41,521 bases of DNA from Nocardia sp. (lineage in GTDB: Bacteria > Actinomycetota > Actinomycetes > Mycobacteriales > Mycobacteriaceae). How positions within the stretch are numbered: position 1 is the stretch's first letter; every line of letters begins with the position of its first letter. Location: contig NZ_JAODNK010000044.1 of NCBI RefSeq assembly GCF_025465275.1, positions 1 through 41,521 of the forward strand. The letters are read 5' to 3'. The notes beneath the pieces are model-generated. The model saw only the letters and a list, made by a program, of their open reading frames with translations. It was not told where the DNA came from and ran no database searches. The position numbers were made by a program, and so were the translations under genes. Shown here in pieces: positions 1 to 8,243 of the stretch.

Positions 1-78
1 GGCGTTGCCGACGCCGGTTAGCATTGAATCAGTTCACCCCATCTGACCTGCAATAACAGTGCAACAGACTTTTCAGTG

Positions 79-128
79 GCCGACTCGATCAGCGCGGTCA
101 GCGGCATGAGCGTGCTGATCGAGTCGGC
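79..128. repeat. Perfect 15-bp inverted repeat (hairpin)
   Basis: Arms at 79-93 (GCCGACTCGATCAGC) and 114-128 match perfectly around a 20-nt loop. The hairpin lies 12 bp past the stop of the minus-strand WapI-like ORF, so it may end that transcript. No U-tract follows on either strand, so a simple intrinsic terminator is uncertain. Confidence 0.6.
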
Positions 129-140
129 GGTTGTGGGAGT

Positions 141-983
141 TCAGTCCACTCTGGGCCGCTGGTGGCCGTGCTCGAGCTTGGCACCCGACTCGTCGAGCAC
201 TGCGACATCGGTCCACGATGCTATCCACACGAAGATTCCGAAGTCGTACCAGGACACGTCGAAGTCTGCGTCGCCGATCATCTGTTCTGCGCGATCACTT
301 TCATCGAACTCGATGGTGAACGTATCCCCCGGGCGCAGCCAGTACTCCTCCACGAATGGCTCAACGCAAAGCAGGAATGGCCTGTCCGCGTGCGGGTTCC
401 GGAATCTGATCCTGGGCACGGCCGAAGCGTATTGGAGCCGAGGGCATGCCGCAGTCCTGAATCCTCCGCCGTGCATACCATGCGGCAGAACAGTGTGTTT
501 CGTACTCGACCGCCTGGCGCCACTCAAGATGGATACGAGCCGATCTCGGCTGCCCAATCGGCCGCCCGCGGTCGACACGGACTCGGCATCGATCCGACAC
601 GAGATGACAAACGGATCGCCCGCACGGGTACGCCGTCGCCACGGTGGCGAGAACTCCAAATCCAGACCGATAGTCAGATCGATCAGACTCGCCTCGGCCG
701 TGGCGTAGGAGAAAGTCAAGTTCGGTTCGGTGAAACTCATTCGCGCACTTCGGCGTTCGGTATCGACAGAAAGATCGGACGCCTGGTAAAGCCACTGTGC
801 CAACGCGACAGCGTCCTCCGGAGTCAACGCCTGCCAACGGAAAGACCATGATCCCTGCGGGGAGTGCGCGGTCCCGGTGATTACCAGCCAGCTTCGCCGC
901 TGTTGCGGGTTAACAGCATCCGGGAATTGGTAACCCACCACTCCCAGTTCCACCCCGTACCCGTCGCCTCCGATCAACCTCAT
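141..983 (-). CDS. WapI-family immunity-like protein with an added C-terminal domain
   Basis: The N-terminal ~125 residues look like the WapI/Imm family of small proteins: an MRLIGGDG start, a VELGVVGYQFP strand, a WSFR segment, FTEPNLTF and a closing LEFSPPW. That family is usually about 140-150 aa and is thought to protect against contact-dependent or Rhs/WapA toxins. Here the frame stays open for another ~150 residues. The last ~85 (RIRFRNPHADRP, EPFVEEYWLRPGDTFTIEF, ending VAVLDESGAKLEH) resemble a separate small actinobacterial beta-rich family, so the ORF is either a true fusion or two small genes joined in frame. I chose the ATG at 983 because it matches the family N terminus; a GTG at 1004 would add seven residues. 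No toxin gene is visible nearby. The family assignment is from motif memory and is moderate. Confidence 0.55.
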   Translation of the reverse strand: MRLIGGDGYGVELGVVGYQFPDAVNPQQRRSWLVITGTAHSPQGSWSFRWQALTPEDAVALAQWLYQASDLSVDTERRSARMSFTEPNLTFSYATAEASLIDLTIGLDLEFSPPWRRRTRAGDPFVISCRIDAESVSTAGGRLGSRDRLVSILSGARRSSTKHTVLPHGMHGGGFRTAACPRLQYASAVPRIRFRNPHADRPFLLCVEPFVEEYWLRPGDTFTIEFDESDRAEQMIGDADFDVSWYDFGIFVWIASWTDVAVLDESGAKLEHGHQRPRVD

Positions 984-1069
984 CGGCCCAGCATTCCATA
1001 GCACTCAGTCCGTAATTCATCCCAGGAAGCGGCGCGCAATCGACCGGTAATCGGTGCGGCCTCAGGCGG

Positions 1070-1198
1070 TCATCGCAACACTTCAGCGAGTGCTTCTGAG
1101 GGTGTTCTGAATCCGAGGGTTTGTCGAGGGCGGCCGTTGAGTTCATCGGCGATGGCATCGAGATCGGCCTGACCGTAGGCGCGCAGGTCGAGGTTGGC
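1070..1198 (-). pseudogene. C-terminal remnant of an IS30-family transposase
   Basis: Reading the minus strand from about 1198 to the TGA at 1070-1072 gives NLDLRAYGQADLDAIADE, then LNGRPRQTLGFRTPSEALAE and VLR-stop. The LNxRPRxTLGFRTPxEA ending is the typical C terminus of IS30 transposases. The DDE core and the N-terminal HTH are missing. Upstream of about 1200 the frame no longer resembles the family, and it meets a stop at about 1260. This is a decayed insertion sequence of about 43 codons. I see no inverted repeat that would mark the element's end. Confidence 0.75.
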
Positions 1199-1373
1199 TT
1201 CAGTACGACGACGGGTCATGGGCTCCCGTCTGGCGAGACGGGTGTATCGGCCCTCCGTTCAATGTGTCCGAGTTGATCCAGCTGTCGACCAACGACAACC
1301 GCTGAGGCACGTTGCCGAACGACGATCACGACCCAATATTGCTATCGCACTGCACTTCTGGGGGTTTCGATCT

Positions 1374-1712
1374 TCACACCCCTGCCGACTCCGAGGTCAT
1401 TGGTCGTGACAGAACCGCTTCGTACGCCGATCGCCCCTCAACCGTGCGCGCGAAGATGTTCACCAGCGTCCACCCGAAATTCTGCTCGAGCCACTCGATA
1501 CAGGTCACAAGCGCACCGAGGTCACCGTCGTAACGGCCCTGCTTCGCATGGTTGGGAGTGACCTTAGAAATATTCTGCGGGGCGGCTCGAATGACCAAAT
1601 ATCGCCGCTGGTATGTCCGCATGTCGACGGTGCCGTTCAACACATCGAAGACATCGAAAAACGGGCCCGGACCTGCCGGAATCATCTGCGGTATCCGCAC
1701 TTTGCTCCTCAT
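1374..1712 (-). CDS. Hypothetical protein
   Basis: A 112-residue protein from the ATG at 1712; a longer frame reaches 1796 but would overlap the end of nei. I do not recognise the family. The sequence is moderately polar, with RTYQRRYLVIRAAP and LVTCIEWLEQNFGWTLVNIF as its most protein-like stretches, and no signal peptide or membrane helix. It sits between the IS30 remnant and nei, outside the conserved M. tuberculosis-like gene order, so it probably belongs to the accessory material at the left edge. It could be a fragment of a larger decayed gene. Confidence 0.45.
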   Translation of the reverse strand: MRSKVRIPQMIPAGPGPFFDVFDVLNGTVDMRTYQRRYLVIRAAPQNISKVTPNHAKQGRYDGDLGALVTCIEWLEQNFGWTLVNIFARTVEGRSAYEAVLSRPMTSESAGV

Positions 1713-1771
1713 AAACCCGCCCGCTCGACCCTCGCAGACGGCATGCGACGGACTGTACCTGGAGGAATTAT

Positions 1772-2584
1772 TCAGTCTGGCTGACAGGTGGGGCACCAGA
1801 ACAGGTTTCGGGCCTCCATGACCGCGTGCAGGACTGGCGTGGAGCAGAGGCGGCAGGGGGCGCCGGCGCGGCGGTAGACGTAGGTGCGGGGGCGGTCGGC
1901 GGCGTAGGACGGGGCGCCGTGGTCGTCATCGGGGCGGACCACCACCATTACGCCGCGGCGGACGCCGATCTTCATCAGGTCGACGAGGTCGGCCCAGATC
2001 GCCTGCCACTCTTCGTAAGCGAGCAGGGTGCCGGGGCGATCGGGCGAAATACCGTGACGGAAAAGGATTTCCGCGCGGTAGACATTGCCGACTCCGGCTA
2101 GGACCTTCTGGTCCATCAGCAACGCGCCGATCGGGCGCTGCGAACGGCGGATGCGCTGCCAGGCGCGATCCGGATCGGCGTCCTTGCGTAGCGGGTCTGG
2201 ACCTAGACGGTCGGTGAGGGCGGTGACCTCGGGGTCGAGGAGGATTTCGCAGGCGGTGGGGCCGCGCAGGTCGGTGCCGAAGACGGCTCCGGTGCGGCCG
2301 CCGCCGATCAGGCGCATGCGGACCTGGCCGACCGGTTCGCCCAGGGGGAACGGGGATTCGGTGAATTTCCCGTACAGGCCCAGGTGGATGTGCAGGACGA
2401 GGCCCGAATCGTAGTGGTGCAGTAGGTGTTTGCCCCAGGCTTCGGCGCGAGTCAGCACCTGGCGGTCGAGGCGGGCCGCGCCGTCGGCGAAGCGGCCCTG
2501 GGGGCTCGATATCCGGACCTGCCCGCCGGCGAAGCGTTTGTGGTGCAGCTTCGCCAGGCCGTGCAGCGTATGGCCTTCGGGCAC
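1772..2584 (-). CDS. nei: Fpg/Nei-family DNA glycosylase (endonuclease VIII)
   Basis: Bifunctional base-excision repair enzyme that removes oxidised bases and nicks the abasic site by beta/delta elimination. The start MPEGHTLH gives the catalytic N-terminal Pro after Met removal, followed by the conserved Glu3. AWGKHLLHHY near residue 50 carries the beta-clamp Lys. LLMDQKVLAGVGNVYRAEIL near residue 155-175 is the helix-two-turn-helix. The end has a zinc finger, CxxC (PCRLCS) paired with CPTC. At 270 aa it is full length, and it is very close in sequence and position to Rv2464c, directly downstream of rpiB. The start is GTG at 2584, only three bases after the rpiB stop at 2588, so the two genes are probably co-transcribed. 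Confidence 0.95.
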   Translation of the reverse strand: MPEGHTLHGLAKLHHKRFAGGQVRISSPQGRFADGAARLDRQVLTRAEAWGKHLLHHYDSGLVLHIHLGLYGKFTESPFPLGEPVGQVRMRLIGGGRTGAVFGTDLRGPTACEILLDPEVTALTDRLGPDPLRKDADPDRAWQRIRRSQRPIGALLMDQKVLAGVGNVYRAEILFRHGISPDRPGTLLAYEEWQAIWADLVDLMKIGVRRGVMVVVRPDDDHGAPSYAADRPRTYVYRRAGAPCRLCSTPVLHAVMEARNLFWCPTCQPD

Positions 2585-2587
2585 AGG

Positions 2588-3058
2588 TCAGTTCGGCAGA
2601 GCCGGAGCGATACCGGTCTTCTCGTAGTCGGCGAGAATATCGATGCGGCGCTGGTGGCGCGGCTCCTCGGACCACTGGGTCGACACGAATGCGTCGACGA
2701 TGGCGAGGGCTTCCTCGGCCGAATGCATGCGGCCGCCGATGCCGGCGAGCTGCGCATTGTTGTGCTGGCGCGCGAGCTGCGCGGTCTCCACGCTCCAGGT
2801 GAGCGCGCAACGGGCGCCGGCCACCTTGTTGGCGGCGATCTGCTCGCCATTGCCGGAACCACCGAAGACGAAGCCCAGGCTGCCTGGGTCGGCGACGGTG
2901 CGGCGAGCGGCCTCGATGCAGAAGGCCGGGTAATCGTCGAGGGCGTCGTATTCCAGCGCGCCGACATCGACAACATCGTGGCCCTGGCCCTCGAGGTGGG
3001 CCTTGACAGTGTTCTTCAGTTCGAAGCCGGCATGGTCGGCACCCAGGTATACGCGCAT
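2588..3058 (-). CDS. rpiB: Ribose-5-phosphate isomerase B
   Basis: Interconverts ribose 5-phosphate and ribulose 5-phosphate in the non-oxidative pentose phosphate pathway. The LacAB/RpiB fold is seen from MRVYLGADHAGFELK at the N terminus, DYPAFC near residue 44, and the phosphate-binding GGSGNGEQIAANK loop near residue 66-78. The loop has GNGE, where E. coli RpiB has a Cys-based catalytic site; the mycobacterial enzyme uses a Glu in this loop as base, so this protein should do the same. HNNAQLAGIGGRM is the second active-site stretch. At 156 aa it matches Rv2465c, and it lies just upstream of nei as in M. tuberculosis. Confidence 0.95.
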   Translation of the reverse strand: MRVYLGADHAGFELKNTVKAHLEGQGHDVVDVGALEYDALDDYPAFCIEAARRTVADPGSLGFVFGGSGNGEQIAANKVAGARCALTWSVETAQLARQHNNAQLAGIGGRMHSAEEALAIVDAFVSTQWSEEPRHQRRIDILADYEKTGIAPALPN

Positions 3059-3132
3059 GGCTGCGATTCTGTCAGGCCGTCGTCGCCCGGCTCACCTGGG
3101 GATCACCCGATCCGGCACATACAGTTCTGAGC

Positions 3133-4254
3133 ATGACGTCCGACGATCAGTCACCACCGCCGAACGCCCATATGGGGGGAACACCGTCCGGAAACTATCC
3201 GGAATGGAATCCGGTCACGGGTATGGCCGGGTGGAATCCGCAGACCGGTCCGCCGGGATGGGCGGCGCAGCAACCGTATTCGCCGCCGCAGATTCCGCCG
3301 CATGAGCAAACCCGTGGCCTGTCCCCGTACGGTATGCCCGCCCGGCACAGCTGGGAGATTGCGCTGCTGGTCGTCGTGGTCGTCACCACCGTCCTGGCGT
3401 ACCTGCTGGCGCTGCTGCTACTGGTGACCGGCAGCGTCAACCAGTTCGTGCTGCTGCTGGCCTTCGCACCAATCCTGGTCTGGGCCGGCCGTGGCATGAA
3501 CTACTCGGCCCAGCGGGTCAATGGCGTGAAGATGTCGCCCACCCAGTTCCCCGAGGGCTACCGCATGGTCCAGGAGGCGGCGGGGCGCTTCGGCATGGCC
3601 AAGGTGCCGGACGCCTACGTGGTGCTCGGCAACGGTCAGATCAATGCCTTCGCCTCCGGGCACGGGTTCCGGCGATTCGTGGTCGTCTACGCCGATCTGT
3701 TCGAAATCGGCGGCGCCGCACGACAGCCCGATGCGCTGGCCTTCATCATCGGCCACGAGGTCGGCCATATCGCCGCCGGGCACGTGTCCTATTGGCGGCA
3801 GCTCGGCATGTTCCTCGGCCCGTTCCTGCCGTTCCTCGGCAACTCGCTCATTCGCGCGCAGGAGTACACGGCCGATAATCACGGCTTCTGCAATCGGTAT
3901 GTGGGCGCGCCGACCGCCATGCAGACCCTCGCGGGCGGCAAATACCTGAATTCGCTCGTCGGATTCGACGAGATGGCGGACCGGGCCCCGCAGGAGAAGG
4001 GTTTCTTCGTCTGGATCGTCAATGCGATGTCCAGCCATCCGGTGCTGACCTGGCGCATGTGGGCGCTGCGGGACCGAAGCCGGCACGGCAAGCTCTTCCT
4101 GCGGCCATCCCTACCGACTGCCATGCAGCCCCCGGCCAACCTCCAGCCCTACGGCGGATATCCGACGCAGGGCGGCTACCCGGCACAGGGTTACCCGCAG
4201 CAGCCCTATCAGGGCGGATACGGGAATCCGACAACACAATTCGGACCCCGCTGA
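3133..4254 (+). CDS. M48-family membrane zinc metalloprotease
   Basis: Predicted membrane-bound peptidase related to HtpX/Ste24. A 70-residue Pro/Gly/Gln/Asn-rich, presumably disordered N terminus precedes two hydrophobic segments (about residues 75-100 and 102-118). The zinc site is HEVGH at residues 208-212 with Glu244 in RAQEYTADNHG as the likely third ligand. A further hydrophobic segment (about 222-237) lies between them. The C-terminal ~40 residues are Gly/Tyr/Pro/Gln repeats (GGYPTQ, GGYPAQG, YPQQPYQGG). It is divergent from rpiB, 74 bp away, and convergent with the DsbA-like gene. This gene interrupts the rpiB/Rv2466c order seen in M. tuberculosis. The substrate is unknown; membrane-protein quality control is an inference from the family. 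Confidence 0.85.
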   Translation: MTSDDQSPPPNAHMGGTPSGNYPEWNPVTGMAGWNPQTGPPGWAAQQPYSPPQIPPHEQTRGLSPYGMPARHSWEIALLVVVVVTTVLAYLLALLLLVTGSVNQFVLLLAFAPILVWAGRGMNYSAQRVNGVKMSPTQFPEGYRMVQEAAGRFGMAKVPDAYVVLGNGQINAFASGHGFRRFVVVYADLFEIGGAARQPDALAFIIGHEVGHIAAGHVSYWRQLGMFLGPFLPFLGNSLIRAQEYTADNHGFCNRYVGAPTAMQTLAGGKYLNSLVGFDEMADRAPQEKGFFVWIVNAMSSHPVLTWRMWALRDRSRHGKLFLRPSLPTAMQPPANLQPYGGYPTQGGYPAQGYPQQPYQGGYGNPTTQFGPR

Positions 4255-4271
4255 CCTACCGCATCCAGCCA

Positions 4272-4310
4272 CGAACGGGCCTGCCGACCTTCTGTCGGCA
4301 GGCCCGTTCG
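4272..4310. terminator. Perfect 17-bp stem-loop between convergent genes
   Basis: Arms 4272-4288 (CGAACGGGCCTGCCGAC) and 4294-4310 are perfect inverted copies around a 5-nt CTTCT loop. The stem sits 17 bp after the M48 stop and 28 bp before the end of the convergent DsbA-like gene, so it can serve as a bidirectional terminator. No T-run follows, which is common in actinobacteria. Confidence 0.85.
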
Positions 4311-4338
4311 CAATTGCTCAGGGCAGTCGCGGCGACCC

Positions 4339-4971
4339 TCAGTCGAAGACCGGGTCCTCGTTGCGGGTGCGCTTGATCTCGAAGAAGTGCGGGTAGGACG
4401 CGAGCGCGACCGCACCGTCCCACACCTTGCCCGCGACCTCGCCGCGCGGAATGCGCGAGAGCACCGGGCCGAAGAAGGCGACGCCGTTGATGTGGATGGT
4501 CGGGGTGCCGACATCCGGGCCGACCTTGTCCATGCCCTCGTGATGCGAGACCCGCAGCGCCTCGTCGTAGTCACCACTGGTACCGGCTGCGGCCAGATCG
4601 GCGGGCAGGCCGACCTCGGCGAGCGACTCGGCGACGATCACATTCAGGAAGTCGGGCTGGTTCTCGTACTCGGCGCGGCGATTGTGGATGCGGGTGCCCA
4701 GCGCGGTGTACAGCGGGGAGAGCACCTTGTCGCCATTGGCCTGCGCGGCGGCAATGGCCACACGCACCGGACCCCAGGCGGTCTTCATCATCTCCCGATA
4801 GTTCTCGGGCAGGTCGCGGCCCTCATTGAGGACGGCGAGGCTCATGACGTGGAAGTTCACCTCGATATCGCGGACCTGCTCGACCTCGAGGATCCAGCGG
4901 GAGGTGATCCAGCACCACGGGCACAGCGGATCGAACCAGAAGTCGACCCGGTCCTTCTTGGTGTCACTCAC
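4339..4971 (-). CDS. DsbA-like mycothiol-dependent reductase (Rv2466c type)
   Basis: Cytoplasmic thioredoxin-fold protein of the DsbA/2-hydroxychromene isomerase superfamily. FDPLCPWCW places the redox motif Cys17-Pro-Trp-Cys20, and GTPTIHING carries the cis-Pro loop near residue 160. The closest family member I recognise is M. tuberculosis Rv2466c, a mycothiol-dependent, oxidative-stress-linked reductase that activates thienopyrimidine prodrugs; it has the same CPWC motif and the same neighbourhood. I chose the GTG at 4971 because AAGGGA lies just upstream and the protein then begins [13 protein letters not shown], right before the fold. The longer frame to 5031 would add 20 low-quality residues. 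Final length is 210 aa. No signal peptide. Confidence 0.88.
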   Translation of the reverse strand: MSDTKKDRVDFWFDPLCPWCWITSRWILEVEQVRDIEVNFHVMSLAVLNEGRDLPENYREMMKTAWGPVRVAIAAAQANGDKVLSPLYTALGTRIHNRRAEYENQPDFLNVIVAESLAEVGLPADLAAAGTSGDYDEALRVSHHEGMDKVGPDVGTPTIHINGVAFFGPVLSRIPRGEVAGKVWDGAVALASYPHFFEIKRTRNEDPVFD

Positions 4972-5135
4972 GGGTAGTCCCTTTCGCAATCGGTGGCCGG
5001 AAGCGGCCGTCCCCCTTGGGCAACAATGCACCTTGTTGCCGTTATTTCCGCCTAGGCGCCCGGGCCGCGCGTTAGGGTCGGTTATCAGCCTCGTCGTCAG
5101 CAGCCGCGGATGTGCGGCGCAGGGAGGTCATGGTT

Positions 5136-6356
5136 ATGACCACGGGTTCCAGGTTCGTCATCGCAGGTGGTGGGCTGGCAGCAGCCAAGCTCGCGGAAGC
5201 CTTGCGCGCCAATGATTTCGAGGGGACGGTCACCCTCGTCAGCGCGGAGGAACGGCTGCCCTACGAGCGGCCGCCATTGTCGAAAGAGTGTCTGCTGGGC
5301 AAGAAGACGCCGGAAGACTGCATTGTCGATCCCTCGCAGTGGTACCGCGACCACCATATCGAGGTGCTGCTCGGTACCACGGTGACCGCGCTGGATCGCA
5401 CCACCAAAACCATTGCGCTGCCGGACGGTACGACGCTGCCCTATGACAAATTGGCGCTGGCCACCGGATCTCGGCCCCGTCGGCTACCGATTCCCGGCGC
5501 CGATGCCGAAGGGGTGTACACCCTGCGCACCGCCGAGGATTCCTCGGCACTGCTCGAAATGTTCGGCACCGCACGGCGATTGGTGGTCATCGGGGCCGGA
5601 TGGATCGGGCTCGAGGTCACCGCGGCCGCCCGCGCGGCCGGGCTGGAAGTCACCGTCCTGGAGACGCTGACGGTACCGCTGCAAACGGCGTTGGGCTCGG
5701 AGATCGGCGCGGTCTTCGCCGACCTGCACCGGGAACACGGCGTCGACCTGCGTCTCGAGACCAAGGTGGCCGAGATCACCACCGCGAACGGCCGGGCGAC
5801 CGGCGTGCGATTGGCCGATGACACCGTTATCGACGCCGATGCGGTCCTGGTCGCGGTCGGGGCGCGGCCCAATATCGAACTCGCCGTCGACGCCGGGCTG
5901 GCCACCAGCGAGGGCGTGCTGGTGGACGAGAGCCTGGCCACCAGCGATCCGGATATTGTCGCCGTCGGCGATATCGCCGATCAGCAGCATCCGGTACTCG
6001 GTCGGCGAATTCGGGTGGAGCACTGGGCGAATGCGCTCAACCAGCCGGCCGTCGCGGCCGCCACCATGCTCGACAAGCCCGCGGTGTACGACCGGCTGCC
6101 GTACTTCTTCACCGATCAGTACGACCTCGGCATGGAGTACACGGGGTATGTGGGCGCGAACCAGGACGCCCTCGTGGTGGTGCGCGGCGATCTCGGCAAG
6201 CGTGAGTTCGTGGCGTTCTGGCTGGGCTCCGGGAATCGGGTGCTGGCCGGAATGAATGTGAATGTGTGGGATGTGACCGATCGGATCAAAGAGCTGATCC
6301 TGAGCGGGGAAGCCGTCGATCCGGACCGCTTGGCCGATACCGGCACCCCCCTGTGA
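5136..6356 (+). CDS. FAD-dependent ferredoxin reductase (rhodocoxin/putidaredoxin reductase type)
   Basis: NAD(P)H-dependent flavoprotein that passes electrons to a 2Fe-2S ferredoxin, typically for a P450 or dioxygenase. It has an N-terminal FAD Rossmann motif (FVIAGGGLAAAKLAEAL), RLPYERPPLSKE, a central NAD motif (VVIGAGWIGLEV), an ATGSRPR motif, the second FAD motif VAVGDIAD, and a C-terminal reductase domain with VEHWANALNQ. I chose the ATG at 5136 because AGGGAGG at 5121-5127 is 8 nt upstream; a GTG at 5112 and an ATG at 5130 are too far or too close. Length is 406 aa, normal for the family. No ferredoxin or P450 gene is adjacent, so its partner must be encoded elsewhere. Confidence 0.88.
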   Translation: MTTGSRFVIAGGGLAAAKLAEALRANDFEGTVTLVSAEERLPYERPPLSKECLLGKKTPEDCIVDPSQWYRDHHIEVLLGTTVTALDRTTKTIALPDGTTLPYDKLALATGSRPRRLPIPGADAEGVYTLRTAEDSSALLEMFGTARRLVVIGAGWIGLEVTAAARAAGLEVTVLETLTVPLQTALGSEIGAVFADLHREHGVDLRLETKVAEITTANGRATGVRLADDTVIDADAVLVAVGARPNIELAVDAGLATSEGVLVDESLATSDPDIVAVGDIADQQHPVLGRRIRVEHWANALNQPAVAAATMLDKPAVYDRLPYFFTDQYDLGMEYTGYVGANQDALVVVRGDLGKREFVAFWLGSGNRVLAGMNVNVWDVTDRIKELILSGEAVDPDRLADTGTPL

Positions 6357-6461
6357 CGACCCTCACTTCCTGAGATCTCGAAGTGTGTCGAAATCGCGGG
6401 TCAGGCTCCGACCTATCCGCGAGCGCGCCACCGCGGCGCACCGGACATCGAGGAGCCGACC

Positions 6462-6863
6462 ATGAAGTACATGCTGCTGAAGACCTACAGCCCCGCCGCG
6501 TACTGCGATACCCCGCTCAATGAGTGGACCCCCGAGGAGATCGAGGCGCACATCGACTTTCAACGGGCGCTCGGCGCCGAGCTGGCCAAATCCGGTGAGC
6601 TGGTGGATGCCCAGGGGCTGGCCGGGCCGGACGATGCGCGACTGGTCAGCTCGGACGGCCGGTCGGCCGCGGTGGTCACCGACGGGCCGTTCCCGGAAAC
6701 CAAGGAGTTCCTCGCCGGATACTGGATCGTCGATGTCGAAAGCCCCGAGCGCGCCTTCGAGATCGCCGCACAGGCCTCGGCCGCTCCCGGACCCGGCGGT
6801 AAGCCGATCGGCGAGTTCATCGAGGTCCGAGCGGTGATGTCCGCACCCGCCAGCGACGTGTGA
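6462..6863 (+). CDS. YciI-like DGPF-domain protein
   Basis: Small alpha/beta ferredoxin-like protein of the YCII/DGPF family. The start MKYMLLKTYSP, the central VVTDGPFPETKEFLAGYWIVDV with the name-giving DGPF at about residues 72-75, and the closing GEFIEVRAVM are typical. The family has no firmly established reaction, but members of this subgroup are encoded next to ECF42 sigma factors, exactly as here, where the sigma gene follows 31 bp downstream. Co-transcription is likely. Length 133 aa is normal. Confidence 0.88.
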   Translation: MKYMLLKTYSPAAYCDTPLNEWTPEEIEAHIDFQRALGAELAKSGELVDAQGLAGPDDARLVSSDGRSAAVVTDGPFPETKEFLAGYWIVDVESPERAFEIAAQASAAPGPGGKPIGEFIEVRAVMSAPASDV

Positions 6864-6894
6864 GACCGCTCGACGGCGACGACCCTAGACGCGC

Positions 6895-8169
6895 ATGACA
6901 GACGGCCCGGTATACCGGTACGAGATCGAGGACCTGCTGCGCGAACTCGCGCCGCAGGTGCTCGGGGTGCTTACTCGGCGCTATGGGGATTTCGACACCG
7001 CCGAAGACGCGTTGCAGGAGGCCATGCTGGCGGCGTCGACGCAGTGGCCCGCCGAGGGGCGGCCGGAGAATCCGCGCGGGTGGCTGATCCAGGTGGCGCA
7101 GCGGCGACTGGTCGATACCGTGCGGGCCGAAGTGGCTCGGCGGAATCGCGAAACCGCCACGGCGCTGCGGGAAGTCACTACGGCGGTCGACCTGTCCGAC
7201 GGCCTGGAGGACCGGGACGACACACTTACGCTGTTCTTCCTGTGCTGCCATCCGGTGCTGTCCCCCGCGAGCGCGATCGCGCTGACACTGCGGGCGGTCG
7301 GCGGGCTCACCACCGATGAGATCGCTCGCGCCTTCCTCTTACCGGAAGCGACCATGGCGCAACGCATTTCGCGTGCCAAGAAGCGCCTGACCGCCGTGGA
7401 TCGCCCCTTCGCGCTGCCCGGTGCCGAAAGCCCTACGGCCCTGGATGAATCCGGGTATCCGGAGGAATGGCGGGAGCGGGTCGGGTCGGTCCTGCACGTG
7501 CTCTACCTGATCTTCACCGAGGGGCACAGCACCACCGGTTCCGAACTCCGCCGCAATGACCTTTCCGCCGAGGCGATCCGGCTGGCCCGCGCCCTGCACC
7601 GGCTGCTGCCGGAGAACTCCGAGGTCACCGGCCTGCTGGCGCTGCTGGTGCTCACCGATGCGCGGCGCAGCGCCCGCTCCGGGCCGCACGGCGAACTCAT
7701 TCCGCTCGCCGAACAGGATCGCAGCCGGTGGCAGCGCGCCACGATGGTGGAGGGCATCCGGCTGGTGACCAGCACGCTCCCCGGCGGACTCAGCGGCCCG
7801 TACCAGATCCAGGCTGCCATCGCAGCGCTGCACGCCCAGGCCCGGCACGCCGATGACACCGAGTGGGATCGAATCCTGTTGCTGTACACCAGACTCGAGC
7901 ATCTCACGCCCAACCCCATGGTCACCCTCAACCGCGCCGTGGCCCTCGCCATGGTCCACGGCCCGCAGGCCGGGCTCGAGCTGGCCGACACCCTGGACGA
8001 CACCCTGAAGGGCTCGCATCGCCTCGAAGCCGTCCGCGGTCACCTCTACGAAATGGCAGGCGACCCGCCCGCCGCCATCGCCGCCTACACCGCCGCGGCC
8101 CGCCGCACCACCAGCCTGCCCGAACGCGACTACCTCACCCTTCGCGCCGCCCGCCTCCGCAACCGCTGA
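6895..8169 (+). CDS. ECF42-type RNA polymerase sigma factor with TPR-like extension
   Basis: The N-terminal ~170 residues carry sigma region 2 (VLTRRYGDFDTAEDALQEAM) and region 4 (LTTDEIARAFLLPEATMAQRISRAKKRL). The remaining ~240 residues form a helical, TPR-like extension with LHVLYLIFTEGHS near residue 200, RLARALHRLLPENSEVTGLLALLVL, and a final AAIAAYTAAARRTTSLPERDYL repeat. This layout is that of ECF42 sigma factors. They lack a classical anti-sigma factor, and the C-terminal extension is thought to modulate activity. The DGPF gene immediately upstream is the expected partner and target. Length 424 aa is normal. Confidence 0.9.
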   Translation: MTDGPVYRYEIEDLLRELAPQVLGVLTRRYGDFDTAEDALQEAMLAASTQWPAEGRPENPRGWLIQVAQRRLVDTVRAEVARRNRETATALREVTTAVDLSDGLEDRDDTLTLFFLCCHPVLSPASAIALTLRAVGGLTTDEIARAFLLPEATMAQRISRAKKRLTAVDRPFALPGAESPTALDESGYPEEWRERVGSVLHVLYLIFTEGHSTTGSELRRNDLSAEAIRLARALHRLLPENSEVTGLLALLVLTDARRSARSGPHGELIPLAEQDRSRWQRATMVEGIRLVTSTLPGGLSGPYQIQAAIAALHAQARHADDTEWDRILLLYTRLEHLTPNPMVTLNRAVALAMVHGPQAGLELADTLDDTLKGSHRLEAVRGHLYEMAGDPPAAIAAYTAAARRTTSLPERDYLTLRAARLRNR

Positions 8170-8201
8170 CCTCGTCGACCGGGCGAGAGCCTGCCTACTC
8201 A

Positions 8202-8242
8202 GCTCCGTCATCCCTGCCAAAAGCATGCCGGGATGACGGAGC
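8202..8242. repeat. Hairpin with CGTCATCCC arms, short form of a dispersed element
   Basis: Perfect 13-bp arms at 8202-8214 (GCTCCGTCATCCC) and 8230-8242 enclose a 15-nt loop, 32 bp after the sigma-factor stop. CCAAAAGCNNGCCGGGATGACG here also occurs in the longer hairpin at 17482-17560, so both look like copies of one repeat family. It may also act as a terminator. Confidence 0.75.
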
Positions 8243-8243
8243 G

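Noticed and set aside
1..24. Start of a minus-strand gene (MLTGVGNA) leaving the window
   Set aside because: Only eight codons are inside the window; resemblance to a Nei-type GVGN motif is too short to support a call.
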